36,574 nt of DNA from Thermoplasmata archaeon. Lineage in GTDB: Archaea > Thermoplasmatota > Thermoplasmata > Thermoplasmatales > Thermoplasmataceae. The stretch covers positions 1 through 36,574 of the forward strand of contig JAKAPZ010000010.1 of the NCBI GenBank assembly GCA_021822985.1, read 5' to 3'. How positions within the stretch are numbered: position 1 is the first letter of the stretch; each line of letters starts with the position of its first letter. Below, in pieces: positions 11,811 to 22,463 of this stretch. Position numbers and translations under genes: made by a program. The notes below the pieces were generated by a model that was not told the DNA's origin, searched no databases, and saw only the letters and a program-made list of their open reading frames with translations.

Positions 11811-13916
11811 TTATTCAGTGAATGATGAAGTTTCTGAATGTATACTGGATCCTTTGAAATTTTTCCAGTCACTGTCAATCTTCCCTCTCAGGAATAACGA
11901 ATTTATAATAACAGAAGTAGAGCTCATGCCCATTGCAAAAGCCGAAATCATGGGCAATACGAAGAATATTGAAAGGCCCGTGAACGGTACAAGAACACCT
12001 GCAGCAACAGGTATGAGCATTATGTTGTATCCAACCGCCCATGCCATGTTCTGTTTTATCTTGGAAATGGTTCTGATTCCAATAAGTTTTGCAAACTGAA
12101 CCTGTTCAAGATCATTACTCAAGAGTATGATATCCCCACTCTCCCTTGCAATATCCGTACCTGATCCCATGGCCACTCCAACGTCAGCAGTTTCAAGGGC
12201 CACAGAATCATTTATCCCATCCCCCACAAACATTAGATAATCACCTCTTTCCTGATATTTCCTGATTATCTCCGCTTTCTCTCCCGGCAGTACTTCATAA
12301 TGGACATCGTCTATTCCAAGATTTTCGGCGACCCTTAAGGCCTCGCCTTCAGAATCACCAGTAATCATGCTTACCCTGAACCCGTTGCCTTTGATATCTG
12401 CGATTGCGGAAAATGCCGAATCCCTTATTCTGTAAATTAAAGATATTTTCCCAATCAATCTGTTACTGACAATAACTGAAACGGATGAGACTCCTTTCAT
12501 ATCAGATCTTGAAATTTCCACCTTCAAACCATCAACTGTTCCGGATATGCCTTTACCTGGTATCTCAACAATATCTGATGCTTCCCTCAATGATTTTGAT
12601 GATTTCAGTGCTTCGTTCACTATAGCCTTCGCAACAGGATGATTTGATCTGGATTCAACTGATGCAGCTGTAAGCAGTATGTATTCTTTAGAAACTGAAC
12701 TGTCCTCAACCAGTATATCTCCTACGGTTGGTTTTGATTCGGTGAGTGTGCCGGTCTTATCAAACATGAACATGGTCACCTTTGAAAGCCTGTCAAATGA
12801 ATTCGGATTCTTTATGATCACGCCTCTTTCAGAAGCCTTACCTGATGAGATGAGCAGAGATATGGGCACTGCAAGGCCAATGGCACATGGGCATGCAACA
12901 ACTATCACTGAAACAAAGGCAAGGAGGGAGATTTCACCTGTTGAAGCATATCCGATACTGCTCAGATAAATATACCAGAAAATGGAAGAAACAGTTGCGG
13001 TGATCATGACAACGGGAACAAAAAGGGATGAGAATACGTCAGAAATTCTCTGAACCTTTGCTCTTCCGGAAACCGCTTTCTGAATCATTTCGTATATCTG
13101 GATGACTGTGCTGTTTTTCCCGGTACCGGTAACTTCGATTTCAACAGAACCGTTCAGGTTAAGAGTTCCGGAATATACCCTATCTCCTTTCACCCTGACT
13201 GATGGCATCTGTTCACCTGTGAGCATTGATTCATCCACCTCGCTTCTTCCTTCCACAATTATTCCATCAACCGGAACATTTTCGCCCGGCTTAATCAGAA
13301 GTATGTCGCCATTATTGACAGAATCTGCTTTTCTTTCCTCGAACTCACCAATGCCTGTTTTAAAGTGGACAGTGTCAGGAATAAGAGACAAAAGCTTCCT
13401 TGCTGCACTGTTTGATTTTTTCTTTGTCATATTTTCAATGAAATTCCCGGTCAAAATCATTGTTATGATAAATACGGATGCATCAAAGAAAACATCCAGC
13501 CTGTTTGACTGCCCCGCAAGTGTTACATATGCTGAAAAAATAAAGGCTGTCAGGGTTCCAACAGACACGAGAAGATCCATATTTCCGGTAAAGCTTCTGA
13601 CGGCATGATAGGCCCCCTGATAGAAACCGTAACCGGAATAGAACTGCACAGGGAATGAAAGAAACATGAGCAGGTAGTCTTTATATGATATTCCTCCAAA
13701 ATATGATGGAGAAAGGGCATAACTTATCACAAGAACAGGAACTGACAGCGCCCATCCTACTGTAAGACGTTTCCTGAGTCTTGAATATTCGAGTTCCGGA
13801 GAACTGAACAGTTGCCTGCATGCAGTTGAACAGAAGTAGTATGTTTCCTGATCTGCTTCATAAGAAATATCGCTGTTTTCAGGCACAAACATGCCGCATA
13901 CAGGATCTGTGGGCAT
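11811..13916 (-). CDS. P1B-type copper-transporting ATPase with N-terminal YHS/TRASH-like domain
   Basis: N-term DPVCGMFVPE...YYFCSTACRQLF; VACPCAIGLAVPI (CPC); DKTGTLTESKP; GDGINDSVALETADVGVAMGSGTD. Confidence 0.94.
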   Translation of the reverse strand: MPTDPVCGMFVPENSDISYEADQETYYFCSTACRQLFSSPELEYSRLRKRLTVGWALSVPVLVISYALSPSYFGGISYKDYLLMFLSFPVQFYSGYGFYQGAYHAVRSFTGNMDLLVSVGTLTAFIFSAYVTLAGQSNRLDVFFDASVFIITMILTGNFIENMTKKKSNSAARKLLSLIPDTVHFKTGIGEFEERKADSVNNGDILLIKPGENVPVDGIIVEGRSEVDESMLTGEQMPSVRVKGDRVYSGTLNLNGSVEIEVTGTGKNSTVIQIYEMIQKAVSGRAKVQRISDVFSSLFVPVVMITATVSSIFWYIYLSSIGYASTGEISLLAFVSVIVVACPCAIGLAVPISLLISSGKASERGVIIKNPNSFDRLSKVTMFMFDKTGTLTESKPTVGDILVEDSSVSKEYILLTAASVESRSNHPVAKAIVNEALKSSKSLREASDIVEIPGKGISGTVDGLKVEISRSDMKGVSSVSVIVSNRLIGKISLIYRIRDSAFSAIADIKGNGFRVSMITGDSEGEALRVAENLGIDDVHYEVLPGEKAEIIRKYQERGDYLMFVGDGINDSVALETADVGVAMGSGTDIARESGDIILLSNDLEQVQFAKLIGIRTISKIKQNMAWAVGYNIMLIPVAAGVLVPFTGLSIFFVLPMISAFAMGMSSTSVIINSLFLRGKIDSDWKNFKGSSIHSETSSFTE

Positions 13917-13927
13917 ACCTGCACCGA

Positions 13928-14068
13928 TTATCTGCTGTGTTTCAGTGGGTTCTTGTCAAATTCAGTCTTGCAGTGACTGCTGCAGAAGTAGAATGCCTTC
14001 CCCTGGAACTGGCTTGTGAACTGTGTATCTTCCTTCACCTTCATGCCGCACATTACATCTTTTGCCAT
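13928..14068 (-). CDS. 46-aa YHS/TRASH-like mini-protein MAKDVMCGMKVKEDTQFTSQFQGKAFYFCSSHCKTEFDKNPLKHSR, likely metal-binding, co-oriented 11 nt upstream of Cu ATPase
   Basis: Translated by hand from minus strand; VMCGMKV...FYFCSSHCK matches YHS pattern; below length cut-off of supplied ORF track. Confidence 0.8.
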   Translation of the reverse strand: MAKDVMCGMKVKEDTQFTSQFQGKAFYFCSSHCKTEFDKNPLKHSR

Positions 14069-14166
14069 GTTGCATTATTCCAAGGTTATAGATAAATATG
14101 CACATGGAATTTACAAAATCAAATTAAAATACGGTTAAAGTATTTATTATTCATTATGAATCTTGA

Positions 14167-14757
14167 ATGGTGGATGATAAGAAACGCTGTTCATGGAGCT
14201 ATACAGGAAATAACCAGCTTTACATAGAATACCATGACAATGAATGGGGAGTACCGCTCCATGATGATAACCGCCTTTTCGAGATGCTTGTTCTTGAAGG
14301 GGCCCAGGCAGGCCTCAGCTGGCTAACTATCCTGAAAAAAAGGGAATCTTTCCGCAAAGCGTTTAAAAATTTTGATCCCGTAATTGTTTCTACATTTGGA
14401 GAAACCCAGATCACCGAACTGCTGAAAAATTCGGAAATAATCAGGAATGAAAAGAAGATAAGATCTGCCATTTCGAATGCTGCCAATTTCCTTAGAGTGG
14501 GGGAAGAGTTTGGAACCTTTGATAATTATTTATGGCGTTTTGTTCATGATGAGCCTATTGTGAATTACTGGAAATCCGTCAGTGAAATTCCTGCGAGAAC
14601 TGAACTTTCAGATGCTTTGAGCAAAGATCTGATTAGGAGAGGTTTCAAATTTGTCGGTTCTACTATCTGTTATGCGTATATCCAATCAACAGGACTCGTC
14701 AATGATCATGTTGAAGATTGCTACAAGTTCCATGAAATAATAAATAAAGTAAAATAA
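14167..14757 (+). CDS. tag: DNA-3-methyladenine glycosylase I
   Basis: CSWSYTGNNQLYIEYHDNEWGVPLHDDNRLFEMLVLEGAQAGLSWLTILKKRE; RRGFKFVGSTICYAYIQSTGLVNDH. Confidence 0.95.
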   Translation: MVDDKKRCSWSYTGNNQLYIEYHDNEWGVPLHDDNRLFEMLVLEGAQAGLSWLTILKKRESFRKAFKNFDPVIVSTFGETQITELLKNSEIIRNEKKIRSAISNAANFLRVGEEFGTFDNYLWRFVHDEPIVNYWKSVSEIPARTELSDALSKDLIRRGFKFVGSTICYAYIQSTGLVNDHVEDCYKFHEIINKVK

Positions 14758-14781
14758 CATTCGAATTAATGACCGATTAAA

Positions 14782-15180
14782 TCACTTCACCTCTACTTGA
14801 GCCACTGCAAGTTTAGACTGTTTTCTGTATTTGTAAATAATGTAGATGAAGATCGCAGTCGCAACTGCTCCCAATTCAAACAGAATATTAGAATAAAACT
14901 GGTATTGTGCTGCATCATTTAGCATGTATCCATAATTCTGGATGAATGAAGTATTGAATGCATCCTTTAAAGATAGGTATGTAGGATATTGTGTTCTTAA
15001 ACTACTAAAGTACACTGAATTCTTCCAAACAGTATAAATTTTGTTCCATTCAGTATTGTACAAAGAGTTATATTGAGAGTAATACCATTCAGCAATCAAT
15101 TCTTCAGCAATCCCTCCCCCTAACAAACACACTGATGCAGCTCCACCAAGAATCATAATTATTTTTTGTTTCTTTTCCAT
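14782..15180 (-). CDS. hypothetical protein with two predicted TM segments
   Basis: MEKKQKIIMILGGAASVCLLGGGIAEELI... and C-terminal ILFELGAVATAIFIYIIYKYRKQ. Confidence 0.6.
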   Translation of the reverse strand: MEKKQKIIMILGGAASVCLLGGGIAEELIAEWYYSQYNSLYNTEWNKIYTVWKNSVYFSSLRTQYPTYLSLKDAFNTSFIQNYGYMLNDAAQYQFYSNILFELGAVATAIFIYIIYKYRKQSKLAVAQVEVK

Positions 15181-15574
15181 TTCACATCACCAATTTCCAA
15201 CCCGTTATTTCTTTTGCTAATTTTTACTCCTTTTATTATATATAGCACTTTACCATAGGAACTTATCTCCTTGATTGGCGTCTTAACAGTGTATTCAATT
15301 TTCTATATCTAATTATATTCTTTTGCGCCAAAAATTGCACTTTGTAATAGATTTAAGATGCTTATTTACATATTAAATAATATAAATAAATGATTTTCTA
15401 ATATAAAAGTGATGAGACAGGTATATTTATATGGTTTTTACATATAGTTTGAATATTTAGAATAAAAAAAGATTTTAATCTAATTCGGTAAATTCACATT
15501 TCTGCTACATGAATTTTATTCAGCCAAAACGTGCCTTGATGCCCCATTACATCAAAACTTTTAAGATTAATACA

Positions 15575-16024
15575 CTATCTCTGGATGGTTGGTGAGGGAT
15601 TTTTCAGCATCTTCCATCTTGAATCTATTGCATCTATGATCAATTCCGAGATTCGAATCGCTTCATCGACATCATCAAGCGTATAAAAATCGTTAGGCAT
15701 TCCGTCAGGCCATGCGTCGGGATCCCGTGTTGGGATAAAATACATATCAATCTGTTTTGCGATGTTTATTACATCATCGTCAAATTCAGCTTTTTTCAGG
15801 AGCATGGATACTGAATGGCATGAGGAATCTTTTCCAATCCCCTTGAGAAACCCTTTAACAGCATATTCAGTGGCCTGTTGGCACTTGAAACATGCCCAGT
15901 TATAGGATCCGGAACTTCTATCATTCACTATGGCTTTGAATGTAGATTTCGCATGAGCCATCCAGCGTTCGTATTCATCGTTATCAGGATATTCCTTCAT
16001 ATCCAACATTCTCCCTTTTTTCAA
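15575..16024 (-). CDS. HEPN-domain protein without adjacent MNT (solo); start may be at internal Met
   Basis: YERWMAHAKSTFKAIVNDRSSGSYNWACFKCQQATEYAVKGFLKGIG...HSVSMLLKKAEFDDDV...YFIPTRDPDAWPDG. Confidence 0.85.
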   Translation of the reverse strand: MKKGRMLDMKEYPDNDEYERWMAHAKSTFKAIVNDRSSGSYNWACFKCQQATEYAVKGFLKGIGKDSSCHSVSMLLKKAEFDDDVINIAKQIDMYFIPTRDPDAWPDGMPNDFYTLDDVDEAIRISELIIDAIDSRWKMLKNPSPTIQR

Positions 16025-16283
16025 CAGTTGCTTCCACGCACATTACTTATTTCTTCCGTAAGTTATAGTGTATTATTGCACTCCAATGACCACTAAGGTA
16101 TTGTCTCTCTGCGCAATTTTCAATTGTTCATGTCTTATTATTTTCCGCTATGCACAAAAAACTGCAATTCTGGAAAAATCTAAAACAAGCGTTTATATAT
16201 TGTTATAAATCAATATAAACTTTTCTAATATAAAAACACCGAGATGAGTATTTTACAGCAGTTTTGATTCCTGATTTGAATGT

Positions 16284-17936
16284 TCAAAACAAACCCGTAA
16301 TTTTCCCATCGTCTGAAATGCCGATATGTTCCGCAGCCGGAATAACTGGAAGCCCGGGCATTGTCATAATATCCCCAAGCATAGGGACAACGAAACCTGC
16401 ACCCGATGATATTGATACTGATTTGACCGTAATGGTGAAATGTTCCGGCCAACCAAGCAGATCAGGATTATCTGAGATACTGTACTGTGTTTTTGCCATG
16501 CATACATGCATCTTTCCAAAGCCAAATTTTTCAATATCCCTGAGATCTTTCTCAGCTTTCCTGGTGAATGTCACCTCAGACGCACCGTATACTTTTTCTG
16601 CAATGGCAAGAATCTTCTCCCTGACATTATTCCTATCAGTGTATGTTCTTTTGATTGCATGATTCCTTTCCAGTGAATGAAGAATCTTCTTTGCAAGATC
16701 CATTCCACCTTCTCCCCCTTCGCTGAACACCGTGGAGAGGGCCCATGATACTTTTACAGAATCAAGAATTTCTCCAAGTTTTTTTATTTCCGATTCCTCA
16801 TCGGCTGGAAACCTGTTGATTGCCACTACCGGTTCAAAGCCAAAATTCCTCATGATTTCAATATGCTTAAGAAGATTCCCTGAACCCCTCTCCAGAGACT
16901 CCGTGCCAGTACCTCCGTTTACCCTGATAGATCTAATAGTTGCCACAATTACGATTCCGTCAACGGGCAGATCTCCCATCATGGATACCATGTCAATGAA
17001 TTTCTGGGCCCCCAGTTCAGAACCGAAACCTGCTTCGGTTATTACGTAATCTGCCAGACCGAGAGCAATTCTGTCGGCAATTATGCTTGAAGTCCCATGT
17101 GCAATGTTTCCAAAGGGGCCCGTGTGAATAAATGCCGGGACTCCCTCAGTGGTCTGTACCAGGTTTGGCCTCAAAGCATCCTTCAGCAATGCAGCCATTG
17201 CTCCTTCTGCTTTCAGATGTCCCGAAAATACCGGATTTCCGTCATAATCAAGCCCAATCAGTATTCTGGAAAGCCTCTCCTTCAGATCCTTATATCCAGT
17301 GGAAAGTCCGGTGATGGCCATGATCTCAGAAGCGGGAGTGATCACAAACCTGTCTCTGATCATCACTCCTGTATCGTGGTTTCCTGCTCCCACTATTATT
17401 TCCCTCAACGACCTGTCGTTCATGTCCATGGTCCTTGGGAACTTTATGTTTCTTGGATCAATCTTCAGTTTGTTGCCATGGAATATGTGATTGTTTACCA
17501 TGGCTGAAAGAAGATTGTGAGCTGCAGATATGGCAGGGAAGTCTCCGGTGAAAAGGAGGTTTATGCTGTCACTGGGCTCAACCTTTGATCTGCCTCCTCC
17601 TGTGGCCCCTCCCTTAATGCCGAAACAGGGGCCAAGCGATGGTTCACGCAGGGCTATGGCAACCTTCTTTCCAAGTTTATTGAAAGCCTGCCCAAGACCT
17701 ATGGTAGTTGTTGTCTTTCCTTCACCCTCCTTTGTGGGGCTCATGGCGGTTACAAGGATCAGCTTTCCTCTTTTCTTGCCATCTACCCTGTTGAGAATAT
17801 TCAGTGAAAGTTTTGCTGTGTATTTTCCATAGGTGTCATATTCATCATCATTCAGATCAAGAATGGATGCAATTTCTGAAATATTACGCATTGTGTTCTT
17901 ACCCATTTCAACCACTGCCAATTGATGTAATATCAA
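16284..17936 (-). CDS. fhs: formate-tetrahydrofolate ligase (start may be internal, e.g. MGKNTMRN)
   Basis: TAMSPTKEGEGKTTTTIGLGQAFNKLGKKVAIALREPSLGPCFGIKGGATGGGRSKVEPSDSINLLFTGDFPAISAAHNLL. Confidence 0.96.
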   Translation of the reverse strand: MILHQLAVVEMGKNTMRNISEIASILDLNDDEYDTYGKYTAKLSLNILNRVDGKKRGKLILVTAMSPTKEGEGKTTTTIGLGQAFNKLGKKVAIALREPSLGPCFGIKGGATGGGRSKVEPSDSINLLFTGDFPAISAAHNLLSAMVNNHIFHGNKLKIDPRNIKFPRTMDMNDRSLREIIVGAGNHDTGVMIRDRFVITPASEIMAITGLSTGYKDLKERLSRILIGLDYDGNPVFSGHLKAEGAMAALLKDALRPNLVQTTEGVPAFIHTGPFGNIAHGTSSIIADRIALGLADYVITEAGFGSELGAQKFIDMVSMMGDLPVDGIVIVATIRSIRVNGGTGTESLERGSGNLLKHIEIMRNFGFEPVVAINRFPADEESEIKKLGEILDSVKVSWALSTVFSEGGEGGMDLAKKILHSLERNHAIKRTYTDRNNVREKILAIAEKVYGASEVTFTRKAEKDLRDIEKFGFGKMHVCMAKTQYSISDNPDLLGWPEHFTITVKSVSISSGAGFVVPMLGDIMTMPGLPVIPAAEHIGISDDGKITGLF

Positions 17937-18243
17937 CTGAATGAATATAATAGTTTAGCCTGTTTCCTCAGGGTTTCTTCAATATCCATTTATTTTTTCC
18001 CCGTCGTTTCCCCCTATTATATGATTTTATTGCTGTCTGTTATATTCCTTTTTAACCTGAATCTTTCCATCTCAAAAGTTCTCACCATGATTGAACGATT
18101 CTGAAATAAAAATTAATATTACAAATAATCCCAATTTGTTCCAGATTAAAATATAGTTCTAAAGTATATAGTATCTGTATACTATGCTATTGTTATTCCT
18201 ATTAAGTTAATTATAAGAGGATGACATGTCATCAGAATTTGTT

Positions 18244-19443
18244 TTAAGAGCTGTTTTTCACTGTGATTCTCCTTGTCTGTGACCGGGTGTAAAGCGGGAG
18301 AATGAATCCCATAGCTATGCTGAATGACAGAAGCACGAACCATGTACTCGATGAATGAATGGTGAAATACTGAAGCATGGATGTTCCTGCAAGGGCCCCC
18401 AGAGGAGTAATTATTCCCGATATGGATGAATAAACTCCCATGTATAGGCCCCTGCTGTTCTCAGGGGCCAGTTTAGAAGTTATAACTGTTGCCATGGGCA
18501 GTACCATGTTCTCCCCAATGCTGAGTATTGCAATGATGAGTGCAACCATATAGAAATTGTATATCTGGCCTATGAGGAAATAGCATATTCCATATATCAT
18601 GAGACCCAGTGATATGGTAACTATTTCGCCCAATCGCTCAGCCAGCTTGTTTATGGGTAACTGAAGTGTTACAACAACCAGAGTGTTGATGGACAGGAAT
18701 AAGGATATCTGAAGCGGTGAAAAACCGTCCACCAGTTCAAAGAACATCGGGAACATAGGGGTCAAATACATAATGGCGGCTAAGGATGAAAGGGATAACA
18801 GTATGAACATCAATAGAATATTTCTCTCAAAATGGAATTTGATACCATTATCCTTTTCAACTTTAACTGAAAAGCGTGTTTCTGGAACATATGTATTTAC
18901 AATGAAGATCACACAGAGTATACCAATCACGGGCAGGAGGAAGAACAGAAAGGGGCCCGCTTCAAATGCGAGTCCGGCTACAATCATCCCAATTCCAATT
19001 CCTGCATTCGAAAATACACGCTGTTTCCCGAAAACAGATATGTGTTCATTCCCAGTGATAAGATCCGTTAGCATTGCCCTGTTGAATACTCTGGTCAGAG
19101 CAGTCGCAATACCCTCTCCCATAAAAGCAATTATGATCACTAATGAGTTTAGGCTGAATAGCACTGAGAATAGCATAGTGAGGAAGGATAATTCTGATAA
19201 AGATAGGCTGGTGAGAAGTGATTTTTTTCTTCCATGGGTGTCAGAAAATTTTCCTGCAAATGGAGTTATTGCAACAGGAATAAGGCCCTGCAGAGTAAAA
19301 ACTATACCAATATCCACATAACTTAGATTGGTGTAAGTCAGGAAATAAAGTGTCATCAGTGTCCAGACAGGGAATCGGTATATACCACCGATAAAGCCAG
19401 AAAACAGGATGGCCCTAATGGCCCTGTTCTGAAACAGTTTCAT
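18244..19443 (-). CDS. MFS transporter
   Basis: Multi-TM; GKFSDTHGRKKSLL loop 2-3 MFS motif. Confidence 0.85.
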   Translation of the reverse strand: MKLFQNRAIRAILFSGFIGGIYRFPVWTLMTLYFLTYTNLSYVDIGIVFTLQGLIPVAITPFAGKFSDTHGRKKSLLTSLSLSELSFLTMLFSVLFSLNSLVIIIAFMGEGIATALTRVFNRAMLTDLITGNEHISVFGKQRVFSNAGIGIGMIVAGLAFEAGPFLFFLLPVIGILCVIFIVNTYVPETRFSVKVEKDNGIKFHFERNILLMFILLSLSSLAAIMYLTPMFPMFFELVDGFSPLQISLFLSINTLVVVTLQLPINKLAERLGEIVTISLGLMIYGICYFLIGQIYNFYMVALIIAILSIGENMVLPMATVITSKLAPENSRGLYMGVYSSISGIITPLGALAGTSMLQYFTIHSSSTWFVLLSFSIAMGFILPLYTRSQTRRITVKNSS

Positions 19444-19567
19444 TGAGATGTATAGATCGTGGTTATTTAACCATTAGAACCTTTTGAATGGAGCCTTCAA
19501 TTCTTTAAATCATAAAATGACTCCCAATCCATCAATGACGCGTTTAAACTGATAAAAATGTGTCCAA

Positions 19568-20530
19568 TCAATTTAAAACCATTCCATATAAATCGGCTTG
19601 TTCTCTGAGTTCATTCACTTTGGGCAATGGCCATTTTCTATTTCTACCATTGCTTCTGATATAACTGATGAAAATTTTCACTTTTTCTTCGAGTTTATAT
19701 TTTCGAGACTTGGCCATGAGTAAATCCATATCAATATCATTCTTAACTTTAAATGCCAGCAATAGAGCATATGATGCATAAGTTTGGCTCTCCGGATCAA
19801 TAAGCAGAGTGTGAAGAATCTTTTCTTCCAATGTTAATTCAATCAGGTTTGGCTCAAAGTAATAATATGAATCAGATGTTATGAATTGTATTCCAAACTC
19901 AGGTGATACAGTGAGTGCGGTGGGAAAAGTCCCTTTGGGAAGTGCTTCAGGCTTGATATCAGAAAGAGACTTTATCCTGAAAAGACATCGATAACCGCTT
20001 CTCCATAGAATTACTGCATCTTTTGGCAGTATACCCATAAGATATTTCCTGCTGACCTGATCAGAATAGTCACTTATGAATCGTGACAGATATCTATCCC
20101 TGATCAACAGTCCTTCTGGCTCAGCTGTGATCATACCATGCATCGATAAGTTATTTAAAGCTCTCCAGGTAGAAACATGTGAAAGTTCATGTTCAAAACT
20201 CTCTTCTCCAGTTGAAATCCTGAATAATACAGGAATACTGGAGTTTGAAACCAGTTTTTCCCATGGAACATAGGGTTCAGTCTTTAGCATCTCAAAAAGA
20301 GATAAAGCATAATTCCTATCGGATATGTCCACATATTTCTTCATGCCTTCTTTTCTTGTCTTTACAATTCCCTTGATCTCAAGGCTTTTGACATTTTTGG
20401 AAACAGAACTTTCTGGAATTTTCATTAAAGTTGATAATTCCCGGATGGATGCCTCTCTGTGGTCAGTGATAATCCTGACAGTGAAAATTTCGCCTTTTGA
20501 GAAAGTGAATGGTAATGTTTGTACTTTCAT
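19568..20530 (-). CDS. winged-helix transcriptional regulator with C-terminal unknown domain
   Basis: N-term VRIITDHREASIRELSTLMKIPESSVSKNVKSLEIKGIVKTRKEGMKKYVDI. Confidence 0.75.
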   Translation of the reverse strand: MKVQTLPFTFSKGEIFTVRIITDHREASIRELSTLMKIPESSVSKNVKSLEIKGIVKTRKEGMKKYVDISDRNYALSLFEMLKTEPYVPWEKLVSNSSIPVLFRISTGEESFEHELSHVSTWRALNNLSMHGMITAEPEGLLIRDRYLSRFISDYSDQVSRKYLMGILPKDAVILWRSGYRCLFRIKSLSDIKPEALPKGTFPTALTVSPEFGIQFITSDSYYYFEPNLIELTLEEKILHTLLIDPESQTYASYALLLAFKVKNDIDMDLLMAKSRKYKLEEKVKIFISYIRSNGRNRKWPLPKVNELREQADLYGMVLN

Positions 20531-20758
20531 TTATGTTTCTAAATATGAAACTGCTATATAATGACTTTCTATTAATGAAATAATTATTGATAAATGATAC
20601 GTTATTATTACCATGAATCTGAACAAAATCATGTATCCCATGCTTTAGTCATAAAATCTGTTATTGACTCTGCTTATGATAAATATGGATCTCTTTGGAT
20701 CACGGGGGTAAATAATATATCCCCAAAATATTTCATTATGTGAATTCAGAGGAATTGT

Positions 20759-20971
20759 TCAGGAAACTTCTTTGCCTCGAGGAACCATGTTTCCGAATTG
20801 TACAGATATTGAATTGACATGAATTGTGCTTTGTAAAGAAACATTATTCTGGGTAACTACAATTTTAAGATTGTTACCTCCGTATGAGTTATCCACATCT
20901 GTGGAAAATCCAGATAATAAAAAAAGTGCCACCACTGATTTTCCTATAACAGCACTTATGTTTCTATTCAT
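20759..20971 (-). CDS. possible small secreted/membrane hypothetical protein
   Basis: N-terminal hydrophobic stretch SAVIGKSVVALFLLSGFS; opposing ORF exists, so uncertain. Confidence 0.3.
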   Translation of the reverse strand: MNRNISAVIGKSVVALFLLSGFSTDVDNSYGGNNLKIVVTQNNVSLQSTIHVNSISVQFGNMVPRGKEVS

Positions 20972-21192
20972 ATATTTGCCGTATAAATTATACTGTATTG
21001 ATTTTTCTATTCCAAGTAATATGTCAGTGGAATGTGTGTCTCATTTCGAATCAGATTTCTTCCTTTAAACGATCTTCTTTGGTATGTCCTTGATGAAACT
21101 CTGTCCAAAGGAATTCCCCTGAAAGACAGCATATCTTATAATTGAAAATAAAAGAAGTGACGACTTATGTCACAAAGTCAAACACATCATAT

Positions 21193-21486
21193 TCATTCGA
21201 TGTGCTGTTCATTCTTTTCTCTTTGATTCCGTGGTGGTCTGTCCATAAATTTTATACCTAATTGGCAGTACAATGTAAAACAAATACATACCAGAAATAC
21301 CCACAATTCTATAGGTGATTGAAAGTTACCATCCAAGGCTTGATAAAAACTATAAAATTCAAATACTGTTGGAGGTGTTAACAGAATCCCAAGAGCAATA
21401 AGATTCTTCTTATTCCATTTTATATGGATTATAAAAAATTTAAGGAAGTTGTTTATTTTTCCCATGTAATTCCCTCTCAAAAGCAC
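21193..21486 (-). CDS. hypothetical membrane protein
   Basis: Two hydrophobic segments; overlaps 3' end of next ORF by 10 nt. Confidence 0.5.
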   Translation of the reverse strand: MLLRGNYMGKINNFLKFFIIHIKWNKKNLIALGILLTPPTVFEFYSFYQALDGNFQSPIELWVFLVCICFTLYCQLGIKFMDRPPRNQREKNEQHIE

Positions 21487-21917
21487 CGTGTAGCTATGGG
21501 TACAAATTCAGGAGCCGGGTTTGAATTGAGCATAGGGTAAGGCACGCCAATTGTTGTGAGGCACAAGTTAAATACACTAATTCCTATTTCAAAATAGATT
21601 CCCATATAACCACCCAGAGCAACGGTGTTGGCCCCCGTTCCAGATGCATAATAGATTAAATGGATGCTAATGTATGAATCAATGTTTTCAGTAATCTTCC
21701 TGATCTTCACAAATCTGTTCTCCGTAATTATATATCTTTCAAAGGCAACGCTTGACTGATTTATATTCTTTGCAAGCATTGCATTCAATTCATTGCCCGC
21801 AGCAGTATTTACATACTGATTATTGTGGATGGTTGCAGGATGCATTCCGGTTCTTAAGAACAATATCACGATGACGATAGCAGTTGCTTCCATTAAAACT
21901 CTCTTGATTGCCATCAA
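21477..21917 (-). CDS. hypothetical membrane/secreted protein
   Basis: N-terminal TM VLMEATAIVIVILFLRTG; co-oriented and overlapping with 21193-21486. Confidence 0.5.
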   Translation of the reverse strand: MMAIKRVLMEATAIVIVILFLRTGMHPATIHNNQYVNTAAGNELNAMLAKNINQSSVAFERYIITENRFVKIRKITENIDSYISIHLIYYASGTGANTVALGGYMGIYFEIGISVFNLCLTTIGVPYPMLNSNPAPEFVPIATRCF

Positions 21918-22234
21918 AGCCGGATAATATATATTTGAATATTGCGCGACATACAGTGACTTGCAGAATTTAGTAATGAATCTTCGATATTATAACAAAA
22001 TAATTTTAATAAACCAATGCTCCTGCTAAAGTGAAACCTATTTGAAAGAGACCGGTGAAGAATTATTGGATGAGCATAAGTTGTGATCTGCTCCATCAAA
22101 AAGGGGAGTATTGCATTTCAACTATATTTTTACTGTCTCAGTGGAACGATAATGATATAAGTTTCATGATTACAGTTCCTGATGATCTCTCATATGTCCG
22201 TATGATTATATACGTATATGCATGTATAAGTATT

Positions 22235-22459
22235 ATGACTAAGCCCGTAACCTTATCTGATGCAGCTTATGAAGCATTGACAAAAGTAAAAGGAAAAGAT
22301 ATGTCCTTTTCGGATGCGGTTCTGATGCTGGTGGAAAAATCCAAACAAAAACGGGATTTCCAGAGGTTTGCAGGCATGTTAAAATCACAGGCACCGGAAT
22401 TAGAGAAATTTAAAGAAGAGATAGAAGGGGATAGAACCAGAAACGTCGGGAAGATGTGA
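22235..22459 (+). CDS. vapB: VapB-type antitoxin MTKPVTLSDAAYEALTKVKGKDMSFSDAVLMLVEKSKQKRDFQRFAGMLKSQ...
   Basis: In-frame Met at codon 61 of ORF 22055-22459; antitoxin-like sequence followed after 4 nt by PIN-domain gene remnant. Confidence 0.8.
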   Translation: MTKPVTLSDAAYEALTKVKGKDMSFSDAVLMLVEKSKQKRDFQRFAGMLKSQAPELEKFKEEIEGDRTRNVGKM

Positions 22460-22463
22460 ATTC

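Noticed and set aside
7322-13608. Many antisense ORFs overlapping long genes (e.g. 13102-13608, 9420-9743)
   Set aside because: They lie opposite well-supported coding genes and have no recognisable domains; shadow ORFs.
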